Shown here: in pieces, positions 28,649-37,167 of the stretch | Layout of the letters: every line of letters begins with the position of its first letter | Numbering within the stretch: the first letter of the stretch is position 1 | Source of the DNA: Acanthamoeba sp. SK_2022b | Taxonomy: Eukaryota > Discosea > Longamoebia > Acanthamoebidae | Direction of reading: 5' to 3' | DNA length: 64,000 bases | NCBI GenBank assembly: GCA_027943245.1 | Contig: JANDJZ010000045.1 | Span: forward strand, 62,001-126,000 | Notes under the pieces: model-generated | Told to the model about the DNA's origin: nothing | Seen by the model: the letters and a program-made list of their open reading frames with translations, nothing else | Database searches by the model: none | Position numbers and translations under genes: made by a program

Positions 28649-29672
28649 ATGGCGGGACACACGCGTTCTCCCTCGCTTCCCTGTGGCAAGTGGGACGACA
28701 GGCCTCGCCCGTCGTCCTCTGCCTTCTGGTCCCGCCTCCCTCCCGCGTTCCGCCGCCCCCTTGCGGGCCAGAGAGCGTCTCTTGACCGTCGAGCATGCAA
28801 CTATCAGGCTCTGTGGGCGGTCACCATGCTGTGGGGCGAGCTCCTCATCTTCCACTCGGCCTTTCTCGCCTGCCGCTGGCCTTCAGACGCGGCAGCTCAC
28901 CAAGATGCACGCTTCTCTCTCTCTCTCTCTCTCTGCGTGTGTCCATTGAGCGCCTAACCACAACGCACAACGTTGTACAGGATGCACGGACCGCTCACGT
29001 GGCGCTGATTGCCGACCCGCAGCTGACCGACCGGTACTCGTATCGCTTTACCTCACAAGGCGGTCTGCTGGCCGACGCAATCCAGTTCTACTCGGACCTG
29101 TACATGCGGAGGAGCTTCTATCTCCTGCAGCGCCTGCTGGCTCCCTCGCACGTGTTCGTGCTGGGCGACCTGCTCGACTCGACCAAATGGTGAACCCGCC
29201 TCACCGTTTTTTGTAGTTTATTTATTTATTTATTTTGCAGTTTATTTGTTTAAATGGTGACAACAGGCTCAAGGAGGCCGAGTACGAGCTCGAAGTGGAG
29301 CGGTACAGGCGCGTGTTCGGCCTGGTCTACCCCGACATCCGCATGTACTCGATATCGGGAAACCACGACGTCGGCTTTCGGGTCGCCAACGCCGCAGCCC
29401 TCGCCGAGCGCTACGAGGCCACGTTCGGGCCCATCAACAACCGGTTAGGGCTACCCACCCCTCCACACCGCCGGTGTATGTGCTCCGCTCACTCGCCATC
29501 CACGTGGTGCCCTTCACAGGGTGCAGGTGGGCCAGTTCGAGTTCGTGCTGCTCTCCTCGGCATCGTTGGAGAGCGAGGCCTGGGACCAGCGCTCGCACGA
29601 CAAGACCGCCGCCTTCCTCCAGGACCTCCAAAGCGGTATGGCCTTCATTCACTCATTCACTAAGTGCAGCGA

Positions 29673-29734
<62 letters not shown>

Positions 29735-30654
29735 CTCAGCACAAAACTGAGGCAAAGTATGTGGCAGCCGGGGCGTCGCCGTTTCGGCCGCGCGTACTCC
29801 TTACGCATGTCCCGCTGTGGCGCCCGCGGACCGCGTCGTGCGGTCCACTGCGAGGGAGCTCGCCGCAGATTCCCGACAGCCAGGGCTTCTCATACAAGTG
29901 CCTGATCGGGGCAGACCTCTCGCGCCGGATCATCGACGACGTGCGCCCGCTGTACGTATTCAGCGGGGACGACCACGACCAGTGCGTGGTGCTCCACTCG
30001 TCGACCCAGCCCACGGCCTCCTTCTTCGATCGCGTCGATGGCGAGCGCGAGTGGAACACGACCTTCTACGCGGGTGCGGAGCCGAGCACCGACGAGACCA
30101 TCGTCCGCGTGACCCACGCCGTGCGCGCCAGGACGGGGCCCGTCACGGTCGACACGCACTGGGCGCGGCCGGTTAATAACGACGACGATGGCGGCGGTAG
30201 CCGCGCCCAGCTGTCGGGAGGTAGGAGTGTGGGCATCCCCGAACAAACGGTGGGCACCTTCAGCTTCCTGCAGGGCAACCTCCGCCCATCGTTCGCTCTG
30301 CTCTCGCTTCGGTCGAGCGACTGCTCCGGCGGAGACGTTAAGTGCGCGAGCCACCGGCTGGGGGTCGACGTGTGCTTCCTCCCTCAGCAGTTGGTAGTCT
30401 ACGCCTGGTACGGCGCCCTCGCGCTGGTCTCCCTTGTCGTGCTCTTCGGCTACCACATCTACCAAGGCTGCTGTGCCGCTCGCCAGATCGGCGGCGTTCT
30501 CCCGGGGCCTTCACTGCGACCACCATCGAGCGGCGTCCGCGGACGCCAGGCCCCTCCTGAGGGCTCATGGTGGCGCAATCTGGCGTTAGAGCTGGCCGCC
30601 CTGCTCCTTGCGTGCCTCTCTCTTCATCTCTTCTTCATCGTTGTCTCCACTTGA
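28649..30654 (+). CDS. Cdc1/PGAP5-type metallophosphoesterase, membrane
   Basis: Exon 1 (ATG at 28649) has a membrane helix, ALWAVTMLWGELLIFHSAFL followed by ACRWP, the entry seen in the Cdc1/Ted1/PGAP5 (MPPE1) group. Catalytic metal-binding motifs follow in order: VALIADPQL (D-x-x of site 1), FVLGDLLD, SGNHDVGF, LLTHVPLWR, and FSGDDHDQC in place of the usual GHxH. The C-terminus has two more hydrophobic segments (LVVYAWYGALALVSLVVLF, and LALELAALLLACLSLHLFF) and stops at 30654. Relatives remodel GPI anchors by removing an ethanolamine phosphate in the ER; that role is inferred from family. The last motif has Asp where His is common (GDDHD), as seen in some Cdc1 relatives. A (CA)n tract lies in the intron before the final large exon. 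Confidence 0.85.
29674..29733. repeat. (CA)n microsatellite
   Basis: About 30 uninterrupted CA units inside an intron of the phosphoesterase gene, directly before the last long exon. Confidence 0.9.
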
Positions 30655-30794
30655 AAGCACACGATCAGGCGACGTTCGCTGGGGCAAGCGTTTCATGCAG
30701 GCGTTTGGTTGGGAGGCGAGAGTGAGGGAGATAGGATGTCTATGAAACAAAACAGAAAGAAGGGCGCAGAGGGATAGGGAGAAGAGAGATGGGG

Positions 30795-31412
30795 TCAGAA
30801 GAGGAAGCAGTATCTGTTGGTGCTTTTGGGTCTCTCTTTGACCACCAGCTTCTCGTTGGCTCGCAACCGCTGCGCCCGTATCTCTCGCACCAGGTCAAAG
30901 AATATCCGCTCTACGTTGATGCGAAGCTTGGCCGACGACTCGAGGAAGGGGCAGCCGAAGGACAACGCCAGGTCTTGGCCCTCGGCCGTGCTCACCTTGC
31001 GGTCCTGGTGGTCGCACTTGTTGCCCACAAGAATGATGGAAACCTCAGCGCCCTCTCTTACCCTCATGATCTGAGTTCGGAAGGTGGTGGCCTCGTCGAA
31101 GGTGGCACGCTCGATGATAGAGTAGACAATCATATATCCATCGCCCTCCTTGAGGTACTGGTCGCGAAGTGCGGAGAAGTTCTCCTGGCCCGCTGTGTCG
31201 AGAATGTCGAGGCGACATAGGACATCGTCGATCTCCACTTGTTTCATGTAGGCATCTTCGATTGTGGGGTCGTACTCCTCGCTCTCGTCAAATACCTGAT
31301 GCACCAGCTGAACCGCTAGACATGACTTGCCCACGCCCCCAGCCCCAACCACCACCAGTTTATATGTGTCCACATGGTTTGAAACACTGGGTACATGCGA
31401 GAGCTGCGACAT
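30795..31412 (-). CDS. Ras GTPase
   Basis: A single-exon Ras of 205 residues. The P-loop is GAGGVGKS with Gly at both positions 12 and 13; the effector loop is YDPTIEDAY (Ala in place of the usual Ser); switch II is LDILDTAGQENFSALRDQY, with Gln61 equivalent present. G4 is NKCD and G5 is ESSAK. The hypervariable tail ends with CFLF, a CAAX box for prenylation. A 19-residue extension precedes the first strand, starting at MSQLSHVP (31412); the frame is open further upstream but composition there is not coding-like. It faces the phosphoesterase gene tail-to-tail with about 140 bp between. It should act as a membrane-bound switch and could be regulated by the nearby RasGEF, though proximity is not evidence of pairing. 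Confidence 0.95.
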   Translation of the reverse strand: MSQLSHVPSVSNHVDTYKLVVVGAGGVGKSCLAVQLVHQVFDESEEYDPTIEDAYMKQVEIDDVLCRLDILDTAGQENFSALRDQYLKEGDGYMIVYSIIERATFDEATTFRTQIMRVREGAEVSIILVGNKCDHQDRKVSTAEGQDLALSFGCPFLESSAKLRINVERIFFDLVREIRAQRLRANEKLVVKERPKSTNRYCFLF

Positions 31413-31557
31413 CTTCCACGTAGCAACGCTCTTTTGGTCTTGACCGTTACGTCTCAACAGCAGCCGCAAGCATAACATTTGTTGGGTAAAAACCCTGTAA
31501 AACCCAAAAATACTTATAGACGAAAATGATGAGGAAGGTGGCACGCATCATCAAGAT

Positions 31558-31630
31558 GGGGGTGTAGCTCAGATGGTAGAGCGCTCGCTTAGCATGCGAG
31601 AGGTAAAGGGATCGATACCCTTCTCCTCCA
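31558..31630 (+). tRNA. tRNA-Ala (AGC), copy 2
   Basis: Identical over all 73 nt to the copy at 28296, including the G3:U70 pair and the U6:U67 mismatch. A T5 terminator lies at 31637-31641. The 3' flank also resembles that of copy 1 (both hold an AAAATTGGT core), which suggests a segmental duplication rather than the tRNA alone. Confidence 0.95.
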
Positions 31631-31766
31631 CTTAGCTTTTTGAGCGGTTGGCATAATAAAATTGGTAGAACGCTCATGTAGAAAAAGAAAAAGGCGCATG
31701 TGTCTCCGAAAGCTGTTGCGGGAGGGAGCAAAAAGCAGATCAGCCCCCACGCTGGGGTTGGCCGCC

Positions 31767-31789
31767 GGCTGTTGCGATGGAGGCAGTTG
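31767..31789 (+). repeat. Left terminal inverted repeat
   Basis: 23 bp starting GGCTGTTGCGAT and ending GGCAGTTG; matches the reverse complement of 34428-34450 with one mismatch at the thirteenth base. Confidence 0.85.
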
Positions 31790-31903
31790 GGCCTGGTTGG
31801 CCCAAATTCCCAACTGTTGGCCGTAATTTTTCCTTCAGCACCCAGTTTTTTTGGGTTCTTGGCCGTTTTTTCCCGACAACAGCCGCAAGAGACCACACGA
31901 GCA

Positions 31904-33296
31904 ATGGAGCCTCCCGAGGGCGCCTCACCGACTGCCTCATCGAGCTCCTCATCCTCTTTGGCAACCACCCACTACGGCTCTGACTCCAGCCCCCCCCACT
32001 ACTCCTCTCGCTACTCCTCTCGCTACGCCACCTTCGACTGCTTCACCTGCTCGACCACCATCCCACTCATCAACGCATCCTCCCACATTGCACGCTGCCT
32101 GCGAGAGTTCAGCCGCACAACCTTGGGGGTGGAGCCCTTTTGTACGTGCTGGATGTGTGGAGGACTGCAGATTCACCCTGGCAGCCCCCTTGTCGGACCA
32201 GGTACACAGCTCCCCCCCCCTACCTGTCAATCAGCCCGCAATAAATCTAATTTTTGATTGATTCAATGCAGAGGGCACGATGGTGTTTCCGATAGGAACT
32301 GTGGGAGCAGCTACAAGCCGGGCCCCATCTCCCTACCTCTCCCCAACGCCCTCGAGGTCATCCACGGCCCCATTGCCCATTCCAGCTCCTGCGGCCCCCG
32401 GTCCCGCGGCCCCCACTCCCGCCTCACCTGCAGCCATGGCTGATGAGGATAAGCCTTCCTTTCAGCAGATGCAAGGCAAGGCCTGCCTCATCTGCAGCCA
32501 AAGCCGGTCGGGGCCCAACATACCCTACCCAAGGGTGCAGATGGGCAAGTTCCGCACATTCATGCTGTGCAAGAAGTCGCACCTCGTCAACAGCCAAGAG
32601 GCAAGGAGATTCGAGGAGCTTGTTGACTGGCAGCTTGCTGACCTCAAGCAAAACGGAGATCGGATGGTGGATGAGATGGTCGAAGGATCGCAGCCCGACG
32701 TTGAACTCGAGTGCGCGCCTACGTGCCATGGTGTCCTCAACCTTAAGGACAAGAACGCCCCACTCGCTCGCTGCACCAACTTAGCAAACCCGCTCCTGTG
32801 GACCCGCCACCACAAGGACAGCAACCGCCTCCTCTACTTCTGCAAAGCCTCGCATCTGGTGCGCTACTTCTTTGCCAAGTTCAACAAGCAAGGGTGCAAG
32901 GTTGGGCCGCAGGAGCCGCCAGTGACAGCAGCGGGGAAGAAGGCAGCAGCGACGACAGTGGGGAAGAAGGCAGCAGCGACGGCAGCAGGGAAGAAGGCAG
33001 CAGCGACGGCAGCGGGGAAGAAGGCAGCAGCGACAGCAGCAGGGAAGAAGGCAGCAGCAACAGCAGCGGGGAAGAAGGCAGCAGCAACAGTAGCGGGGGA
33101 GAGGAAGACTGCCCCCAAGGCAACAGCAAAGAAGGTGACGAAGAAGCATAAGCTTGCTGATCTGAGCGACACCGACGGTGACACCCAAGCAGAAGCAGAA
33201 GCTGATGCTGACGCTGAAGCCGAAGCTGAAGATGACGAGGAGGAGAACGACAGTGCAGACAAGGGCGAAGGTACGATTTGCTCTACAAGGCAATAA
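31904..33296 (+). CDS. Transposon-borne zinc-binding protein with lysine repeats
   Basis: Starts MEPPEGASPTASSSSSSSL (31904). Exon 1 carries a C-x2-C-x12-H-x3-C pattern (CFTCSTTIPLINASSHIARC) and CTCWMC. An intron (about 32201-32270, acceptor CAATGCAG) leads to exon 2 with GKACLICSQSRSG and more Cys (ECAPTCHG, ARCTNL), which may form a second zinc site. Six 9-residue units GKKAAATAA then give a basic histone H1-like tract, followed by an acidic Ala/Glu/Asp run. The frame stops at 33296. A donor at 33271 could instead splice it in frame into the transposase (acceptor ending CCACAAG), giving one long protein. It is probably a DNA-binding partner of the transposase. No known family was recognised with confidence. 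Confidence 0.6.
32931..33092 (+). repeat. 27-bp tandem repeat, six units
   Basis: Six consecutive 27-bp units, each encoding GKKAAATAA or a one-residue variant, within the transposon-borne gene. The units differ at a few third positions. Confidence 0.85.
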
Positions 33297-33357
33297 CTTG
33301 GCGGTTTATTAACAACAAGCTAGCTCAATACACAAACTACATCAATTCCCTTCAACA

Positions 33358-34248
33358 GGAGATGCGTGAGCGACTGCTGGGGGTACCACAAGAGGAAGTT
33401 GAAGAACTTGTCGCTCTCTACACAGCCAAGAAGCTACACGCCCATGATCGCGCACTCTCTCCTCTCTCCCGCATTTATTTAATTCTTATTTTTCTCCGCC
33501 ACTACCCTGTCTTCCTCTTCCTTGCCACTGTCTTCGAAATCCACCTCACTACAGCACAGCGCATTGTGCACAAGATGCTCAAGTTTCTGTTCAATCATTA
33601 TTCACCTTATCTTTGTTTCTGCAATCGAGGCTTTCGCCTTGCGCACTCCCGGCGCATGCTGGGACACCTCGTGACTTTTGCCCTCGATGGGGCAGAGCAG
33701 CCTGTGCATGCCTCAGACCACCCTGTGGCTGATAGTGAGCTGTTCTCAGCCAAAAAAGGGCAGCACTCCATCACGCTACTCATCCTCATTGCCCTCAATG
33801 GGACAATTCTTTGGATTGGGCAGTCTCGCGGAGGGTCAACCAATGATCTTGAGCTAGCCTGTGCTGAGCTCACCACCTGGCTCTCACAATTTGACAGTGA
33901 TGAACATGGTGTGGCTGATGCCAGGTTCAACGGTATGATTATTTGTTTATTAGTTTATCTTTGACTTCACTAACTTCTTCCCTCTCCATATCAGGTGCTG
34001 ATGATCATCTCCTCACACCTCCTGCCTACATTGAGGAGACACGGGCAGGGTATCGGGCCTTCTCTCGAGTGCGGATTGTGGTGGAGCAATCCATTGGTTG
34101 GGTGAAGAACTGGGCAGCAGCACGCGAGACCCTTCAGTTGCCCACATCGAGGCGCAAGGAGCTGTACAGCTTCCACCACCAGGTGTGGGTGATCATCTCT
34201 GTCCTTGTTAACAAGTATCAATGTATATCTCATGCTTGGGACGAATAA
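33358..34248 (+). CDS. DDE_Tnp_4-type transposase
   Basis: Two exons. The N-terminal part has a helix-turn-helix as in HTH_Tnp_4 (SPLSRIYLILIFLRHYPVF, TTAQRIVHKMLKFL). The catalytic part shows the family order: TFALDGAEQPV (first Asp), then FSAKKGQHSITLLILIAL, SRGGSTNDLELA (second Asp) and VVEQSIGWVKNW (Glu). An intron with donor GGTATGATT and acceptor CATATCAG (about 33933-33993) lies between the second Asp and a GADDHLLTPP exon. The stop is at 34248. The acidic triad D-D-E is present, so the enzyme could cut and rejoin DNA at the element's inverted repeats. The true start is uncertain: the frame is open from 33278, and splicing from the upstream gene is possible. Confidence 0.8.
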
Positions 34249-34427
34249 ACTTGAGAGAACTGCTCCCAACTGGTGCTGGCTAGTTTTTTTGGGTTCTAAC
34301 AGGTTTCTTGTGGTTGGCAGGGTTCACGCGTGTCTGAGGCGTGTGAACTTGCGGCAACCCTGGTCGGCGCAAAGTGCAACCCTGTTTAACTGTGATGAAC
34401 CAGGAAAAATCCAGAAAAAACCTGCTT

Positions 34428-34450
34428 CAACTGCCTCTATCGCAACAGCC
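34428..34450 (-). repeat. Right terminal inverted repeat
   Basis: 23 bp whose reverse complement begins GGCTGTTGCGAT; pairs with 31767-31789 with one mismatch. Confidence 0.85.
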
Positions 34451-34505
34451 GACCGAGCAAAAAAGGAGACAAAATGTTGTTTTGCCCACTGAAGCAAAAG
34501 GAGAT

Positions 34506-34578
34506 AGCCGACCGTGGGGCTCGAACCCACGACCACAAGATTAAGAGTCTTGCGCTCTACCGACTGAGCTAGGACGGC
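34506..34578 (-). tRNA. tRNA-Lys (CTT)
   Basis: A 73-nt cloverleaf on the - strand with anticodon loop CTCTTAA (anticodon CTT, codon AAG), D arm GCTC/GAGC and T loop TTCGAGC. There is no intron. The acceptor stem GCCGTCC/GGTCGGC has a U5:U68 mismatch, and base 73 reads U, whereas eukaryotic tRNA-Lys normally has G. A short T4 run follows at 34496-34499 on the same strand. It lies just outside the right end of the transposon. Confidence 0.9.
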
Positions 34579-34729
34579 TGATGGGGACGAGAAAAGATCA
34601 TTTGCCTGAGTCTTGACCAAAATCAACTTTGGTGGATAAGATACTGGGCCTGTTCCAAACTTAGGAAGTTGGACAGCAAGGTGGCCTTGTGGTGATACTC
34701 AGAGCATCCCATTGAAGCAAAAGGGTACT

Positions 34730-34802
34730 TGGAGGAGAAGGGTATCGATCCCTTTACCTCTCGCATGCTAAGCGAGCGCTCTACCATCTGAGCTACACCC
34801 CC
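34730..34802 (-). tRNA. tRNA-Ala (AGC), copy 3
   Basis: Identical to copies 1 and 2 but on the opposite strand, again with G3:U70 and the U6:U67 mismatch. A T4 terminator lies at 34719-34722. The sequence GAAGCAAAAGG (+ strand) lies just beyond the 3' end of both this gene and the tRNA-Lys gene, so the flanks share history. Confidence 0.95.
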
Positions 34803-34965
34803 GATCCTTCCGAAGCATGAGGGTGGTTACACCACCATTGAGCTCTTTCCTGAGGGAGCCAGCCGCGTATTAAGAGTTGACGTGGTGGTGGGCAATAGCG
34901 TTTTCGCTTTGTCTTGTGCTCTACAATCTTCTCCTTTTCTTCCTCTCCATCGATAGGCGGATGGC

Positions 34966-36514
34966 CTAGAACGCGTTCCAGACCGCATTTGTACATTTCT
35001 GCAGCGTCCAGCCGCCGCATACGAACACGCCCGCGACGTAAAGGGCGCCCAAGATGAAAATGGAACCTGGCAGTGGCACGGAACGAAGAGCAAGAGAGAC
35101 ATCACACGTTTAGTACAACGACGCCACTCACTCGCAAAATGCAGAGCGAATCGTGTGAAATGAAGTGTCATAGAGGATGGAGCAATTTCAAGCGAGAATG
35201 GTGGGGTGAAGATAAGGCAAGGGGAGGGAGAAAGTTGGGTGGCGGGGATGGATAAGAGGAGGGGCGCACAGCAGAGGCAAACGCAGCAAAGAATAGTAAT
35301 TCTTTTGAGGCAGATTTTGGTCCTCCCGCCCTTGGAGACCTCAAAATCATCATCATCATCATCCTCTATGAGAGCGCAGGTAGAGAGCGCGCGCGCGGCA
35401 GGAGGAAAAAAAGAGGGTGGTGAGAGCAACGTACATAGACAACAGAGGCAGATAGTGACTTTCAGATTTTGACACATTGCTTTTCGTTTGAAGGGGACAG
35501 TGACTTTTTTGAAGTCCTGACCCGCCTCCTCTATTTCTCGCGCCTTTCGTGCCACCTGTTCCAGGGCATCGCCTCTCTCCAATATCTTATCTGCGCAGTG
35601 CAGTGCAATTCAATGCATCGATACCGATGAGGAGAGATGTGGCGAGCACACAGGAACAGGCGACGACGAAAGACGACAAGACGACCAAGAGGACGCGGGA
35701 GAGGAGCAACAAAAAGAACCAACGAACAAGACACAAGCGCGCGCGCACACACAACACACAACACGAGAGGGGAGGGAGGAGGAGGATTGGAGGGGAGCCC
35801 GTACCAACGTTGCTTAGCATGGTGCCCTTCACGTCCTCCACCTTTTCCATCACCTCCCGCAGTTTGTCCGTGGTGTTGTCCGAGTAGTAGAGCTGAGAAC
35901 ACAAGTTGGATAGGAAGAGGAGGGCAGTGAGGCATCGAGCTTGGGGCGTGCGGTGGCCAAGAAGCACCACCAGACGTATGGAGAACGACGTACCATTTTC
36001 TGTTTGAGGATGGACTGGAAGGTCTGGTTCATGTCGTAGGGTCGGGCCTGCATCGCCTCGCGTAGCCGGTACTTGGAGTGCCACTTCTCTCGAATGTCCT
36101 TGAGGAAGCTGAACGGCAGCCTCTGTAGGAGGGGGGTTAACACGGGACACAACACAACATCAAAGAAAAGGGCGATGCGGTACCTGTCCGTGAACCGCTT
36201 GTGCGACACACATGAAGACGATCCCGTCCTCCATGATGTAGTGAAAATGGTACCTTTTCGGAAGATGAAGATGAAAAATTAGGATTGGGAGGTGATTTGT
36301 GGTTGAAGAGTACGTACTTCTCTGTGATATAGGTCTTCTTGTGGTTATGCATTCGGGCACATATCTTCTTCAAAACTTTCTCCGACAGCACGCTGCAGAC
36401 CTGCGCATCGTAGGCTGATTCCTTCAGAGGCGAAGAGCAAGATGCTAAAATCTTCTCTTCATAGGCCACCAGCGAGTGGATGATGCAGGAAGCGTCGCCT
36501 CCCCCTTTTCCCAT
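34966..36514 (-). CDS. VAMP7-like longin R-SNARE
   Basis: About seven exons encode a longin-type v-SNARE. The longin domain spans the first exons: IIHSLVAYEEKILASCS, VLKKICARMHNHKKTYITEK, YHFHYIMEDGIVFMCVA and LPFSFLKDIREKW. The SNARE motif is split: TDKLREVMEKVEDVKGTMLS, then ILERGDALEQVARKAREIEE, where Arg in LERG is the zero-layer residue. The last exon gives a membrane anchor (GSIFILGALYVAGVFVCGGW) and stops at 34966. VAMP7 proteins drive fusion with late endosomes, lysosomes and, in amoebae, contractile-vacuole or phagosomal membranes; the exact compartment is not visible from sequence. Introns near 35360 hold a short CAT repeat. Confidence 0.85.
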
Positions 36515-37167
36515 TTTGGTGTATAGATATGCGGGGGGCGTTGATAATTAATAGCCGATGGATGACGATGCGCAGTGGTGTGGTGAATTGGACGAGGTGG
36601 AGAAGACGGGCGAGTGGGGTTGGGTGCGGGCAGGTGCTGTAAGTTCTGGAGAAGGGAGGAGAAGCCCCAGAAGCGCCCGCGAGCTTCTCGCTTCTGTGGG
36701 CGCGGCAGAGACGCAGACGCAGTTGTTCGGTCCGCCTGGCAACCCGGGCAGACTGCCAAAGCCGGCAGTCCACAGGGCCACGACCAGGAGCACAAAGTTT
36801 TAACGTCGACGGCCGCAAGCACACGCACGCAAGATGGGCCATTGTGGTTAGACCCGAGACAACGACTGACCCGACAACGGCTCACGAGCAACAGGGTCTC
36901 GTATCTAAAATAACTGCCCAGTAGCGCGGGACCTTGTTCACGCTGCCCTTGGTTTCCGCAACCTGTCGGTTCACCACAGATGAAGAGAGTCACGGCACTC
37001 CCTGGATACCCACCCCAAGAGCCCGCGGCGAACCAGTGGTGACGTCCAACAGCAGCAACGGCCGCAACGCATGGCCCAAGGAATGCATTCAAATTTTTCT
37101 TGTTCTGCACCCACACCCACACTCAGTGCACTGAGTGACTGCTTGTAGTGTGATAAAAGACGAGAGG
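36515..37167. other. Divergent intergenic region
   Basis: This 650-bp gap lies between the VAMP7-like gene (-) and the RFX gene (+). Long open frames cross it on both strands but show no domain, no codon-like conservation and Arg/Pro-rich shadow composition. It should hold both promoters; no specific site was identified. Confidence 0.45.

Larger units (their letters stand above)
31767..34450. mobile_element. DNA transposon with 23-bp terminal inverted repeats
   Basis: The left end (31767-31789, starting GGCTGTTGCGAT) and the right end (34428-34450, reverse complement starting the same) match at 22 of 23 bases. Between them lie a zinc-binding/lysine-repeat gene and a DDE_Tnp_4 transposase gene, both on +. 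Size (2.7 kb), TIRs and transposase family fit a PIF/Harbinger or ISL2EU-like element. A target-site duplication could not be settled from the flanks. The element lies between inverted tRNA-Ala copies and next to a tRNA-Lys gene. The open frames look intact, so it could be recent or active. Confidence 0.8.

Noticed and set aside
31441..31500. Second transposon end near the Ras gene
   Set aside because: A short similarity (CAACAGCAGCCGCAAG against CAACAGCCGCAAG inside the element) is too short and does not match the inverted repeat.
32781..33293. Cys/Leu-rich repeat frame on -
   Set aside because: It is the antisense of the 27-bp lysine repeats in the transposon gene.
36445..37122. 225-codon open frame on the - strand
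   Set aside because: It overlaps the start of the VAMP7-like gene in another frame and has random Pro/Arg/Trp-rich composition with no domain.
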